From NCBI GenBank assembly GCA_021209875.1, contig JAGYVD010000004.1, positions 2,852,001-2,916,000 on the forward strand: a stretch of 64,000 nt of DNA. Reading direction: 5' to 3'. Below the pieces are notes generated by a model. It did no database searches. It worked only from the letters and a program-made list of their open reading frames with translations, and was not told the DNA's origin. Each line of letters starts with the position of its first letter. Position 1 is the first letter of the stretch. This DNA is from Rosellinia necatrix. Lineage: Eukaryota; Ascomycota; Sordariomycetes; Xylariales; Xylariaceae. Of this stretch, positions 1 to 11,247 are shown piece by piece. Both the position numbers and the translations under genes were made by a program.

Positions 1-545
1 TCTGAGTAATTGCATTCGAAGCCCCGCAACTAGAAGCATAGGGGTCATTCCTATCTCCAACACAACCATTACTCCACCCGATAAAGGTAGCCGAAGCTAG
101 GTATTCGAATACTATCGTCGCGGGATATCGTCGCGGGATTTAAAAAATCCACACTGTTGCTTGAAGCTGGTGTAGATATTAATTACGTCACCTTGGAAGG
201 CATTCTCGTATTGTTAATTGCGGTGACTTTTTCTTCCCCAAGTAGCGACGGTTTCAATGCCTTCAGGACTGGTGCGGGCCATCACATTCATAACATGTGG
301 ATCTGGCTTCCTGCCTCTTCCAACCCCCTTATTATGTCCGCAGAAGCAAGCAGGTTCAGCGTCAGGAAAATGCCAAAGAGAGGTATCACGGAGTAGCCGC
401 TCACATATATACCGTTAATTCCACATGGCGTTAACGGCGTCGTTTTACTGTCACAAGAGGGAAATTGGAAGTTGGAATCACATTGACTATCAGGCTGCCA
501 TAATATAACAATTTAGAAGATATGTAGGCTACTCGTGCAAATCTC
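1..545. other. intergenic, no gene seen
   Basis: No convincing coding sequence. Short open frames lack any recognisable motif. A direct repeat of about 15 bases (ATCGTCGCGGGAT type) occurs at about 114-140. The stretch lies downstream of the permease gene, so its right part is probably that gene's 3' untranslated region. Confidence 0.5.
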
Positions 546-2201
546 CTACGCAATCCAAAACCAGATTCTCTCCAAGAAGCTCCTCGGTTTGACCTCGGGC
601 CAGGTGCCTTCGAGGCGATCGATCTCGGCCTTGCCGCTCCAGAGGTCCATCTCGCCGAGCGGGACCATCTTGGTTTTCTTGACCAGCTTGTAGCCGAGGA
701 AGAGGGCGAAGAAGATGGGGACGTCAATGTAGGGCGGGACGAAGGTCTTGGCGCTGAACTTTCCCGGGAAGAAGGCGTCGAAGCCGTTGAAGAAGGCGAC
801 GAGGACGCAGAAGCAGAGCGCGAAGTAGGCCAGGAACGGCTGCATCGGGGCCCGGTACGGCAGAGACTCGCGCGAGATACCGTTGTGGCGCAGGCCGTAG
901 TAGAAGCGCAGGTAGGTGAAGCAGAGGCTCGACCAGACGATGAGGGTCGACACGGCGGAGAGGCTCGAGAACCAGAAGAAGACGCTCTCGCCGCTGTTGC
1001 TGACGTTGAGGTACGCCAGCAGGGAGAGCAGGGTGGTGGCGGCGACGCAGGCGTACGGCACGCCCCAGCGCTCGAAGGCGAAGAAGGCGGGGGCCTTGCC
1101 GTCGAGCGCGGCAGCGTACAGCACGCGTGTCGACGCGTAGAAGAAGGAGTTGCCGGCCGACCAGGCGGAGCTGAGGATGACGGCGTTGATGATGGACGGC
1201 AGCACGGCGATCCCGCCGTTCTCGATCGCGATGACGAACGGGCTCGCGGCGGCGCCGGGGGCCGAGGTGCGGATGGCGTCGAGCAGCCGTGGGTCCTGCG
1301 ACGAGACGCACAGCGTGACAAGGAATATGGCGAGTACGTAGAAGAGCGCGATGCGCCAGAAGACGCGGCGGATGGCCTTGGGGATGTTGCGGCGCGGGTT
1401 CTCGGTCTCGCCCGAGGCGATGACGACCATCTCGCTGCCGCCGTACGAGAAGGTGGCCTGGATGAAGACCTTCCAGAAGGCGAGGAAGCGGCCGAGGGTG
1501 CCGCCGACGAGGTACTCACTCATGGGCCCCGGGTCCATCCAGTAGCGGAAGCCGATGCGGTCGCCAGTCGGGGTGCCGCCGAGGGTGACGATGAACATGA
1601 GCAGGATCAGGCCGACGATGGTGATCAGCTTGACGGCGCCGAAGGCGAACTCGGCCTCGCCGTAGACGCGCACGGGCAGGCAGTTCACGGCGACCATGGC
1701 GAAGAGGAAGAGAGTGATGAGCGCGGCGGTCGGCACGTCGTTGGGCCAGTAGTCGACGATGACGACGCTCACCGTCACCTCGATGGGCACGCCGATGGCG
1801 ATCTGCCACCAGTAGTTCCACGAGATGGCGAAGCCGAGGGCCTCGTCGACGTAGCGGGCGGCATAGATGGGCACGGCGCCCGGCAGCGGCAGGTACGTGG
1901 CCATCTCGCCGAGGCTGTGCACGACGCAGTACACATTGAAGGCGGTGATCAGGTACGCCAGGAAAGCCGACAGCGGGCCCGCCAGCGACAGCACCTGGCC
2001 ACTGCCGACGAACAGGCCGGTGCCGATGGCGCCCGAGAGCGCCATGAACTGCACGTGTCGCGACTTCAGCTTCCGCTCCAGCGAGCCGACGTTGCGGTTC
2101 TCGTGCTCCGCCTTCGGGTCGTCGCCGGCGGCATCCTCGCGGTGGGCGGCCGGTTCCGGCTTCGACTCGGCCCGGAACGTCGCCGCCTCGATGTCGGCCA
2201 T
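546..2201 (-). CDS. amino acid permease (APC/YAT family)
   Basis: Predicted plasma-membrane amino acid/proton symporter of the fungal YAT group, 551 aa in one exon. The start chosen is the ATG at 2201 (MADIEAATF); the open frame extends 8 codons further but only to a GTG. A charged, soluble N-terminus of about 40 residues is followed by the family entry motif LKSRHVQFMALSGAIGTG at residues 45-62 and then about twelve hydrophobic segments. Other family signatures are FSYGGSEMVVIASGETENPRRNIPKA near the middle (the consensus GE(T/A)xNPR loop) and a soluble C-terminal tail. Codons are strongly GC-rich at third positions, unlike the flanking DNA. Substrate specificity cannot be read from the sequence. 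Length and topology are normal for the family, and the gene looks intact. Confidence 0.93.
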   Translation of the reverse strand: MADIEAATFRAESKPEPAAHREDAAGDDPKAEHENRNVGSLERKLKSRHVQFMALSGAIGTGLFVGSGQVLSLAGPLSAFLAYLITAFNVYCVVHSLGEMATYLPLPGAVPIYAARYVDEALGFAISWNYWWQIAIGVPIEVTVSVVIVDYWPNDVPTAALITLFLFAMVAVNCLPVRVYGEAEFAFGAVKLITIVGLILLMFIVTLGGTPTGDRIGFRYWMDPGPMSEYLVGGTLGRFLAFWKVFIQATFSYGGSEMVVIASGETENPRRNIPKAIRRVFWRIALFYVLAIFLVTLCVSSQDPRLLDAIRTSAPGAAASPFVIAIENGGIAVLPSIINAVILSSAWSAGNSFFYASTRVLYAAALDGKAPAFFAFERWGVPYACVAATTLLSLLAYLNVSNSGESVFFWFSSLSAVSTLIVWSSLCFTYLRFYYGLRHNGISRESLPYRAPMQPFLAYFALCFCVLVAFFNGFDAFFPGKFSAKTFVPPYIDVPIFFALFLGYKLVKKTKMVPLGEMDLWSGKAEIDRLEGTWPEVKPRSFLERIWFWIA

Positions 2202-2222
2202 CTGTGACAGTTCGCTTCGGGA

Positions 2223-2254
2223 CACTATAGCACTATAGCACTATAGCACTATAG
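2223..2254. repeat. CACTATAG x4 direct repeat
   Basis: Four perfect head-to-tail copies of the 8-mer CACTATAG lie just upstream of the permease ATG, within its probable 5' leader or promoter. They are seen directly; any regulatory role is unproven. Confidence 0.9.
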
Positions 2255-3350
2255 AGCCAATTGGAAGATTTTGATATAGACGATCAGGCGGTCTCTTTTT
2301 TCTCCCGTGTCTAACCCCCGAAGCTCACTCTATCTAGGTAGTAGGACGTGTGAAACAGGATAATACGTATCCAAGCCTCCCATCTCGGTACGGGTTTGGC
2401 ATAGTGATAGGGAGGAAGACTTGGGTTAGTTATGCATGATGCCGCCGTCGACTCCCAGCCACCGACCAACACACCGTCCTACCCATCTGCGGCTCGTAAC
2501 GGTGCTGCCGAGAGTCGCGGGGTAGCTTCGCCATATCGCTTTTGGATTGGATGTTACGTATGGCCGCAACGGACCTGCCCGACGTAGTCTGGTGGTGGCG
2601 GTGGTGACCGCATACGGTCAATGTTGTCTCGCACGAGTGGTGCAAGTGGTGCGAGTGGATGGGGGGGAGGGAGGGGGGGGCTTGAGCTAGGTTGAGCTGA
2701 TCGGCACACTAGAACGAGGTCAGCTGCTGCGGGGGTGCCACTTAACGGCGGCTCGATGTGGACCCGTCTCCCTGCAAGCCTTGGTGGGCCACGATTAGTG
2801 CCGGTTACCTAGTGCTGAACAAAGTAGGCAGGCGGTGAACATATTACCTAGGTATATCTAGTTATACACAACCAGAAGTGACTGACTACCTACCTACCTA
2901 TTTGCTTGCCCATTATTTATTTATTTAATTACTTTTCGCCAAACTCGTACCGGTAGGTAAGTAGAAATCTGCTAATTTTAATGAATCACATGTAGCATAA
3001 TTGGACAACTATAAGGCTACCTGCAACACTGTAGCGCCCAATATGGAAATACATGGAGCTATTGACTCCTACCTACAGCCCCTGTAAGAGCCAGGATTGA
3101 CTCTGGGCCTCTATTACACAGACAAACTAAGCTCTTGAACAGCCTATCAACGGTTTCTATAACCTCAGCTTGTAAATATATATATATATTACCTACCGCG
3201 TCTTGCACTGGTAAAAATCATCCCTGATGAATTATATCCTCCACATGCGAGGTCATCGCTCATTTCCCCCCCATCAATTCCCTTACACAACACACTTCCC
3301 AGGGCGGATCATTCCCCAAAACACAATACAACACCATCCCTAACGAGATC
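2255..3350. other. intergenic region between divergent permease and kinase-like genes
   Basis: This is the shared upstream region of two divergent genes. It contains CCTA/TAGG tetranucleotide runs near 2845-2900, an AT-rich stretch with (TA)n near 3175-3190, and a G-rich run near 2660-2680. No coding sequence is supported. The last 100 bases (pyrimidine- and CA-rich, ending in ATC before ATG) look like a fungal 5' leader for the downstream gene. Confidence 0.5.
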
Positions 3351-4142
3351 ATGCCGGACCCTCACAACAACCCGGCACCCGTCGCCATGGAAATCTGTGA
3401 GATCAGCGAAACCTGGCATGAAAAGGATGGTGATCTCGTTTTTAAACATTCCAAGGTCGTCCTGCAGAGCGCCGAGGACGAGTTTTTCTATGCCACCGTC
3501 AGCCAGCGTCTGCCAAAACCCGCCGAAATTGACATCAACGCACTGTCGCCAGTTAGAATTCCTACTGAAGACATCTGGCCCTTAGCCGACTCTGCATTCA
3601 CCCGAGCCCCCGACCCTCTACCGTCTACCTGCTACCTGAAGCGGGTCAACCTCCTTGGCTATGAGGTCGGTCGCAAGAACCCCGATCTCAAGCAGCCGAT
3701 TCTGTCCGAAATCGAAGCCTGCGAGATCCTCAGAGAACACCCGCACCCAAACATCGTTCGGTACTTGGGCCGTGTCGTCAAAGACGGCCGGGTAACAAGG
3801 CTAGTCTTTGATAAGCACCCCACAACCCTCCGACAGTTGCTGGAAGACGAGACATCCTTTGACAGGGCTCGCTGTCTCCAGGGGATTGAAGCAGGCGTTC
3901 GGCACATGCACGACTTGGGGCTAGTGCACAACGACCTTAACCCGACGAACATCATGATGAACGGAGACGACCCTATCATCATCGACTTTGACTCCTGTAG
4001 GCCAGAGGGAGAGAAAATGGGCGTGAAAGTAGGAACCGAGGGGTGGACGCCGAACGGCGAGGAGTATGCGCGGCAAAGTAATGATCTCTATAGTCTTGCC
4101 AAGATACGGGAGGCCTTGATGGGAGACGAAAAGGAGCGTTAG
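3351..4142 (+). CDS. protein kinase-like protein, atypical catalytic loop
   Basis: A 263-aa single-exon protein with a minimal kinase fold. Readable elements in order: YLKRVNL with the candidate ATP-binding Lys (about residue 92), an alpha-C-like Glu in EIEACEIL, NIVRYLGRV, a hinge around RLVFDKHP, the catalytic loop HNDLNPTNIM in place of HRDxxxxN, then IIDFDSCRP where DFG is expected, and a GTEGW activation segment. Family knowledge: HNDxNPxN plus DFD is typical of a group of small fungal kinase-like proteins, so the catalytic Asp and Asn are kept while Arg and Gly are lost. It is short for a kinase (about 250-300 aa expected) and lacks a clear glycine-rich loop. Activity is uncertain. The C-terminus ends inside a 65-bp tandem duplication. 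Confidence 0.8.
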   Translation: MPDPHNNPAPVAMEICEISETWHEKDGDLVFKHSKVVLQSAEDEFFYATVSQRLPKPAEIDINALSPVRIPTEDIWPLADSAFTRAPDPLPSTCYLKRVNLLGYEVGRKNPDLKQPILSEIEACEILREHPHPNIVRYLGRVVKDGRVTRLVFDKHPTTLRQLLEDETSFDRARCLQGIEAGVRHMHDLGLVHNDLNPTNIMMNGDDPIIIDFDSCRPEGEKMGVKVGTEGWTPNGEEYARQSNDLYSLAKIREALMGDEKER

Positions 4143-4225
4143 ATTTAGGATGCCACAGTTTCGACAAGATACGAGAGGCTGCGGTGGGACACGAAAAGCA
4201 GCGTTGAATTTATCATACCACAGTT
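4098..4225. repeat. 65-bp imperfect tandem duplication across a stop codon
   Basis: Bases from about 4098 to 4160 and from about 4163 to 4225 align without gaps at a constant 65-base offset (shared landmarks AAGATACG, GGGA.ACGAAAAG.AGCGTT and CCACAGTTT). The first copy contains the last codons and the TAG stop of the kinase-like gene. In the second copy the equivalent triplet is altered. Divergence is roughly one base in five or six, so the event is not recent. Confidence 0.85.
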
Positions 4226-6885
4226 TTGCCTATGCAGTATGCAATTAGCTCCAGCAGACAATCGAGCTCGTAGATAAATAAAGTTTTATTTCCGCATCTA
4301 ATAAGGATAATTGTGTGATTTAGGTAGGGCTGAGCTTAAGGCATAAATAAGCGACCTTCGCATAGTAGACTAATAATAGGAAGCGAATGTTAAACGCGAC
4401 AAATTTGATGGTTTCTTAAGATATCCTCGCCATCGCATCATCCTTCAACCTGTCACAAGATGATTCTACTGAGGCTCTAAGTTATCAGAATATATATCTC
4501 AAACGGAGCACACGACTTTTGCTTACGTTACCTGGACTTTGGGGGTTTATAGTTGCGTGACCATTTACAAGTCGTTTTCCCGCAGTCCCTTACCCTCTCC
4601 GGATGCGTCGTCATGTCTGGATTATATTTTGTAATCCAATCGCACTCATTAACGAGTGGCGTAATCTCTTGATGTGCCATTGAGGATTATGGTGGAAATG
4701 CTTCGATGTATAATACTGGTACGGCTTCTTGGCGGTTGGTAAGTGGGATGAGTACTACAGTATCGTCGGTGAAAGAACATGGCCGTCACGGTTATATAGA
4801 CATTTCTGATAGACAGGCAAGAAAGCGGGAGAACTTCCTGGGTGAGGGAGCTATAGAACTATCCCACGCAGTACGTGAGCCCAAGGATGGTAGTGACTCT
4901 CGGTCATCGGTGTCACTCTAACTAATGAAGCTGATCTTTTTGAAACGCACGCCTCCCAACCAAGCCTTGGCCGCCATCAGAGCAATATTTATGCACTTTC
5001 CCTCTTGCAGTTTCAACTTTCCGTGTTTCTTTCGGCCAAGTACCGCTCCCCTCGCACCAATTGCCGGCGAGGTTGTTTACTCCCGGGTGTAGCCGCCAGT
5101 CGAACTCCGCATTTTCGATACTGTAGGGGAACAAAGTGGTAATGGAGGCATCTAAGGCAACTCAAATTTGTATTACTACATGTAGAAATGACATGGCAGC
5201 TTGTGATTGGAAGAGCAAATGCCCGGGGAGTGGTGTAACGAACGACAAGAGTAACAATCGGACCGAATCGATTTCCCATCACCTCATGGGGAAATTCAAA
5301 GTACTATCACCAAACAATAAGCTGAGAAAGCGATGGAGTAAGCAACTTTGATAACACACACCTTCTCAAGATCGTAGGTTTGACGTTGACAAGGTCAAGT
5401 GATATGAGCCCGAAATTCTAGTGTTGATAAGCTAAAGTCATTCTTATACTAATTAGGTAAGCTTTGATCACTATAATTCAGAAACAATGTGCATATGACC
5501 TCTGAAACGACCGCCGGTAGTGTCACAGAACTAAGCCCGGCCTCCAGACCTCCACCGGGCACAGACCGAAGACTATGCATATAAGCCAGAATGGCTGGCG
5601 ACTACTTGACGGAGGGAACTTCCCTCCTTGTGCAATAACATCAGTCATTTCTGGAACTACCAGCTGTATGAACTGCGATAGGTAGCTCTTCGAGTGACTC
5701 TTATGTATTGTATATGTCAATATTGAGGGATTGGCATAGTTGTAAAAGCATGACATATTACTAAATCTATTCTCTTTCTGTGTCACTAGGCCTATAAAGA
5801 CTCGTCTATACCGTTGCTTATAGCGATCAAGTGCGCAGATTGCAATATATGTGGTGTACTAGATCTATACGTATTATGAGGATATAACGAAAGCGCAAAC
5901 CGAGAACTCCCCTATTATACTCTACGGAATTGACAATCTTGGCGTCGCTTCTTCTTCGTATGCCTAGAAGCGGACCAAAGATCTTACCATTAGGGTTACG
6001 AATCAGTGCAAGATCTCATCAGGAGGTTTCCGAATTAGGGAATCAGGGATCTGAAATGATAGCATTTAGCAAGCTGCATGACCAGCTACCTAATTATAAG
6101 CCCCTGTCCCTTATCTCGTCAGGCGTTAACGAGGTTCCAAGCCTTCTTTTGAAGTAATAGCTCGCCAGGTCAGCTCAGAAATATCCGCGAGAAGCCAATG
6201 TGGCTTGGCGCCTTTTTGGGACTGTTATCATGACGATTTAATCATGACGATCTAATTTTGGGATCTATTAAACTAACCTAGCCCCAAAGCGTGGCACAGG
6301 GCCCCCATTAGGGCCTGCTGTTTCAACTAGCGAGCATCAAGTCTCAACAATGTCAATGCCGCCCCCAACCTGTAAGTCTGCTGGGAGCTAGGGGAAGCTG
6401 GTTAGCCCTGGGGCTCAGCACAAGCACTGCCCACCTACTCGAGATGGGCATTTTGTAAAATGCAACACCGAAACATTATTATTGCTTCACACGATATAGC
6501 CAAGATTACACATGTCTGTGAAGAGGGAGGGATAATTGATTGGAGCGCCAATAGACTCTTTCAAGTAGATCATGGCAAGAATGGTACAAGGGGGCGTGGG
6601 AACCACTTGTATTGTAACGAAGCCGATGTGACGATGTGACGATGTGACGATATGTGCCATCTCATACAGATACAAATCCCCCACGCACTCCGCGTTTCTG
6701 ACTTATCACCTGATTGGATCAGCCATGGGCTGTACTGTACATGTAGCGATAAAATTGGATTCACCGTTACTTATTAACATGGTGTGGAACATAAAATTTA
6801 TATATCCATAGGTACATTCTCAAGACACACGAGAACTCACAAAATCTATCATTGGGATTGAAACGCCACACTTTTAACTAGGGCC
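4226..6885. other. gene-poor region
   Basis: About 2.7 kb of moderately AT-rich DNA with only short frames full of unlikely peptides. No transposase, reverse transcriptase, tRNA or other recognisable motif was found. A short triplicated GTGACGAT stretch occurs near 6628-6652. It may include untranslated regions of the neighbours or an old, degraded insertion, but nothing specific can be supported. Confidence 0.5.
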
Positions 6886-8843
6886 ATGCATCATCACCGA
6901 GCCATCGCTAGTGATTCGACCACAATACCCCCCGGCGCCTTCAATGCCGAACTGGATACCTACAGAAGTTTGGTAAACTACGATTCGAGACAGAATCAAA
7001 ACGGAAACCCAAGAAACAGAGATTCTGACTACGATAGCCTGCTCGACTTCCCCAAATCTGAAGACGGCGAAGACGGCGAAGACACGAGCCCTAGGACCGA
7101 CGATCGACGTCAGCAATTGAAATCCTGGGGATGGGAGCTCTCTTCATGCGTGCTCAGTCTGGCTAGTTTCTTTGCGATTATCGCGGTTCTATTTTTCGAA
7201 AATGGCAAGCCTTTAGAGCAATGGTCGTGGCGAATTGGCCCAACCGCCGTGGTATCGTTCATCACCACCATCGCCAAGTCGTCCATGTTGTTGGCTGTGG
7301 CCGAGGTCATCGGGCAACTGAAATGGAATCACTTTCACGGCAGGACCAGACCGATCATGGACCTACAGACGTTCGACAGCGCCGGGCGTGGCCCCTTGGG
7401 TGCAGCCGTCTTCGTTGGGAAAAACCACATCAGGACATCATTCGCCTCAATTGCGGCGATTGTTGTCATCCTATCTCTGCTTGTCGACCCTTTCATGCAG
7501 TTGATATTTGCCTTCCCTACACACTCCCGCCACGATACCGGTCTGACGGCATCCTTCAAAAGCGCTACGATTTACGACCCACACTCAAACTTTTATAATC
7601 CCAATCGGTTTGGACGTGAGTTTTCTCATTTCAAATTTTCGTTGGTCGCTACCTAGCCAATATAACCCCCATGATCTGACTCGAAGCCATGCCTCCCTCG
7701 AGAGTTGCACAACATAGCTTCGTTGACAGATTCCAAGATGCAATCCGCAATCATATCAACCATTGGAGGCCAAACAACACCGCCCATTGCTATGTGCACC
7801 TCAGGTAATTGCACATGGGCAAGTATTGCGACCTTGGGTGTGTGCTCCGCCTGCATGAACGTCACGCTCCAAATCGAGATAGAATGCCCGAGAGACGAAT
7901 CTGCAAATCTTTCCCGATGCTATTATACTTTCCCGTCAGGCGGAAATCTGTCGGCGGTGGCGTTCACGCCGGGTGGTGCTGGTGCCAAGCAGCCTACAAG
8001 ATGGAATTCCTCAGCCACAGTTCCGCCTTCTCTTGTCGAGGGTAGCCCTATGGAAAACGAAACTGCGGCCTTGACCTCCTTCAATGCTATCCAGATAGTA
8101 GGAGATGGACCAAGCACGGCCCTCCTGCAAAATCCAATTGCTTGGCAATGCGCTCTCGTCTTTTTGCGAGAAAATCTACGAGAACGTGACGGCGGAAAAC
8201 GGCCTTGTGCGCTTTCCCGCATCAGATCAAGGGATATTATCCATCGTGGAGGGGGAATGCGTGCGATGAGACGCAATGCTACACACTAAAGACAAACAGT
8301 AGCCCCTCGCTGACAACGTACAAAGTTAACACCCAGGACTACATCAGCCTCGCCACGTATCTCGTTGAACTATTCTCATATTCGTGGATAGCCATGGGCG
8401 TTCGAGTCCCAGATAGTGATCAGCAGACCGGCGCTACTACTCCAAATCTTGGATGGCAGTTTGCCACTATAGACGATTTGGGACAAACAGTATCTGATAT
8501 TGCATATGCCATGACCGAAGTTATTCGCAATGGCCCCAACAGCACATCAGTTGCAGGCGATGCTTTCTCAAGCAAAGTTTATATTGAGGTCCGATGGGGG
8601 TGGATTGCACTCCCTTTTACCCTCATCATAATAAGCACCGCATTGGTGATAGTTATGGTCTTCCAGAGAAGCCAGGGCGACGCTCCCGCTTGGAAAAATT
8701 CGACACTAGCCTTGCTGCTATATGATGTTCCAAGCTGGACACCGACAACTCGTGTCTTGGAAGGGAAGTCGGTTTTAGAAAAAGAGGCCCAGAAGGTCTC
8801 GGTCAAGCTGTCTGACAATGTGGAGGACTTAAGGTTTGAGTGA
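6886..8843 (+). CDS. DUF3176 transmembrane protein, apparently frameshifted (possible pseudogene)
   Basis: Fungal DUF3176 family membrane protein of unknown function. Exon 1 (6886-7615) carries WGWELSSCVLSLASFFAI and the signature QWSWRIGPTAVVSFITTIAKS followed by LQTFDSAGRGPLGA, with three hydrophobic segments. A GTGAGT intron follows; its acceptor is either 7717 or 7729, and both keep frame. The extracellular Cys-rich part and a last membrane span (WIALPFTLIIISTALVIV) with the WKNS motif follow to the stop at 8843. Two frame changes are not explained by introns. Near 8159-8164 a run of five T breaks CALVF|CEKIYENV. Near 8260-8268 one surplus base breaks VEGEC|CDETQC. Removing one base at each site would give a continuous family-like protein. 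The gene is either a recent pseudogene or carries assembly errors. Confidence 0.75.
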
Positions 8844-9992
8844 GAAAGCGAAAACCTGGCTTCAAAGGTGTCCGGCGTTTGAGAAGACCCTACTCACCCA
8901 TTAATATATTTATCCTGAGTCAGTCCGTATGACCCTTCGAGGTTCACAGGCCAATATTAGGCAATTAACTTTCTTTTCAGCCGCACAAGTTAACCGGAAA
9001 CCCTTTACCCAACCACGAGAGTGAACTCCTTATGTTCCATCTGGGATGACTAATGCGCTCGGCTTGAGATTTCGCTGCGATGCGGTAGCTTGGACCCCGT
9101 CGTTCCCCGTACATGATAACGGGGGCACTATGATAGTTATTAGACTCACGTTGCCGGCTTCTCCCACGACGAACGGACACCAGGAGGAAGTTTGTTGACA
9201 CAGCACAATTGATGCATTCGGGCCTAATCGATCATGACATTGTTTATTCCGGCAAATGCCGTCCTCTAACTTGGCCTACCCGGTCCTAGGTATTTAGGGA
9301 GCAGGGAATCGGCATGTAGCCGAGCTACTCAGTTGTTAATCACAGATACTAATTTAAACTTGTACTTGTTGAGTCGATTCTTAAGTGAAGCCCTTGTCCT
9401 TCCCTGGTAGTGGGAGCCCCTGAAAGTCTCTCTCGCGAAAAGCACTGTTGGCTTATCTATTGTTACCTGCAAATCGAGAACCCCCTGTGTATCGCCTATG
9501 CCCCCTAGGTGGTGTATGGCAAGCTCGTGTAACGGCCCTCAATCTAGGGGTCGTCTTATCGTTAGCCGAGCCAGGAACGGGGCTCACTAAGTAGAGCGTC
9601 GAAAGGCAAGTAGTAGCGTATAATTTTCAGAACCAGGCGGCATAGGCAAGCGCATTCGTTGACTATGGATCAAACTGTTTAGGTCGTCGTGACGCATATG
9701 GGTGCCATAGTTTCGCCTAATATTGCCTCAACCTATCCCAAGGCCGTCATCTGGTTTCCCAATACGTTTTAATTCGTTGCAAAAAATGGAACCGGCTCGT
9801 TTCATATGATACGGCGGATTGGTGCAGTTACTGCCTGCGTGCTCAAAGATCGAGATACTAAAACCGCCCTCATTGAACCTACCCCCGGGATTGTCGTCAA
9901 ATCGTGAAGTCGTGGTCATACGCTGAAAGGTGTCCCCCCGATGAGTGCATCCAACACTTTGGCGTCATCATTTTCATCTCAGAATGTCGCCC
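8844..9992. other. intergenic, no gene seen
   Basis: About 1.1 kb between convergent genes (DUF3176 and cyclin H). It probably holds both 3' untranslated regions. No motif-bearing frame, repeat or RNA gene was recognised. Confidence 0.5.
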
Positions 9993-11111
9993 TCATAATG
10001 GGGGGCCGAACATATCGCCACCACCCGCCACTTTCCGTCTCTTGACATCCCTCTCATCCTCCTTTACCTTGCTGCTACTAGGGCCAAAGACATCCCCGTC
10101 ATCTTTTACAGCTACCTTCGGCTTAACCTTTTTCAGGCCCTGCTCTCGTCTCGCCTTCTGTAACGCGACCAAATCAACGCGATCCGGATCCCGACACTTC
10201 TTCAGTTTCTTGTTCAGGGGTTTCATCGTCTCCTTGCTCGCGCTCTGTCATTTCGGTTAGTCGTTGGGCCCACACAAAGGCCGCGGGGCTCTTACCGCGT
10301 CCCAGTAAGTCGTTCGCCTTTCGGGCGGTTCCTTCTCCAGCATCACCCTGCATTCTTGTATCGTTCCCAGGACTTGGTTTATGGCGCTCTCAGCCTGGCC
10401 AACGAAGGCGTCGCGCAGCAATCGCTGCAGCAGGCCTTCATCCGCAATGGATAGAGCCCCGAACATGACCTGGCTAGGGGTGTAGTGGAAATAAGCATCG
10501 GTGAGTAGCGGACTGAATTTCAAGATGTCCCGCGTTCTCTGATGTGCTCGGGCAAGACGATTTTCGTCGAAGTCGCCCAGCCTCCGAAGTTCCATGATAG
10601 CACCCTCCAATGCACGGTAAGGGTGGCGCACATCGAAGGCGAAACGTAAGCCTTGACACAGCACGTATTCGGCTGCTAATACTTCCTCGCCAGTAATGCC
10701 GGGGAATTTGTCTGCAAACTTCTGCAGGCGGTAGTATAGCCCCTCAGCCTTGCAGGCGAAGAAGATACAAGTCATGGTGAGAGCTCTGGGCGGGTAGGTC
10801 ATGAGGCTGTTGGTAACGTAGAAGCGGCGGAAGAAAATGGCGGCCGTTGCCTGGATCTCGGAAGGGAGATCGCAGAACTGGGCAGCACGCAGAAGATCAA
10901 CTATATAGAAGTTAAGCAACATGGCCTCCTCGGCTGGGGTGAGGAAGTCAGGCAGCGGGTCGACGGGCGGTAATGAAGCGCGTAAACGGCCGGAGATATG
11001 GGTGACAGCGAGCAGGTTTGTCTTTTCGCGAAGCGACTGCAGGTGCGAGTGCGAGAATGACCACAGCCGGTACTGGCTGGATTGGCGATAGCGAGCGTCT
11101 TCTGTTGCCAT
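9993..11111 (-). CDS. CCL1: cyclin H homologue (Ccl1/Mcs2), TFIIH kinase-module cyclin
   Basis: Cyclin partner of the CDK-activating kinase Kin28/Cdk7 in the TFIIH kinase module, acting in the nucleus on RNA polymerase II C-terminal domain phosphorylation (family knowledge). Two exons: 11111-10296 and 10244-9993, with a 51-nt GTAAGA...ACAG intron (10245-10295) containing a CTAAC branch-like site; frame is kept, giving 355 aa. The N-terminus EDARYRQSSQYRLWSFS is diagnostic of cyclin H. The cyclin box runs roughly from residue 55 to 150 (RRFYVTNSLMTYPPRALTMTCIFFACKAEG). The second exon supplies the typical basic tail MKPLNKKLKKCRDPDRVDLV followed by KARREQG. Without the splice the first frame ends early at 10257 and loses this tail. 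The length is normal for fungal homologues. Confidence 0.93.
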
Positions 11112-11173
11112 GGTTGCTTCACTATGGGCCGGCGGATACGGGAGGGCTCAAAACAGGAGGCAGACCCGGCAGA

Positions 11174-11247
11174 GGACAGTGGACAGCGGACAGTGAACAG
11201 GACAGTGAACAGGACAGTGAACAGAGGATAGTGAACAGAGGACAGAT
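11174..11247. repeat. 12-bp minisatellite upstream of cyclin H
   Basis: Three adjacent copies of GGACAGTGAACA are flanked by shortened or altered copies (GGACAGT, GGACAGC, GGATAGTGAACA, GGACAGATGAC). It lies 60-135 bases upstream of the cyclin H start codon, within its likely 5' leader. Confidence 0.85.

Noticed and set aside
885..2207. 440-aa open frame on the plus strand
   Set aside because: Antisense shadow of the GC-rich permease gene; Asp/Glu/Gly/Val/Arg-rich with no motif.
11174..11247. CRISPR-like array
   Set aside because: Adjacent 12-bp units without spacers, in a fungal nuclear genome; an ordinary minisatellite.
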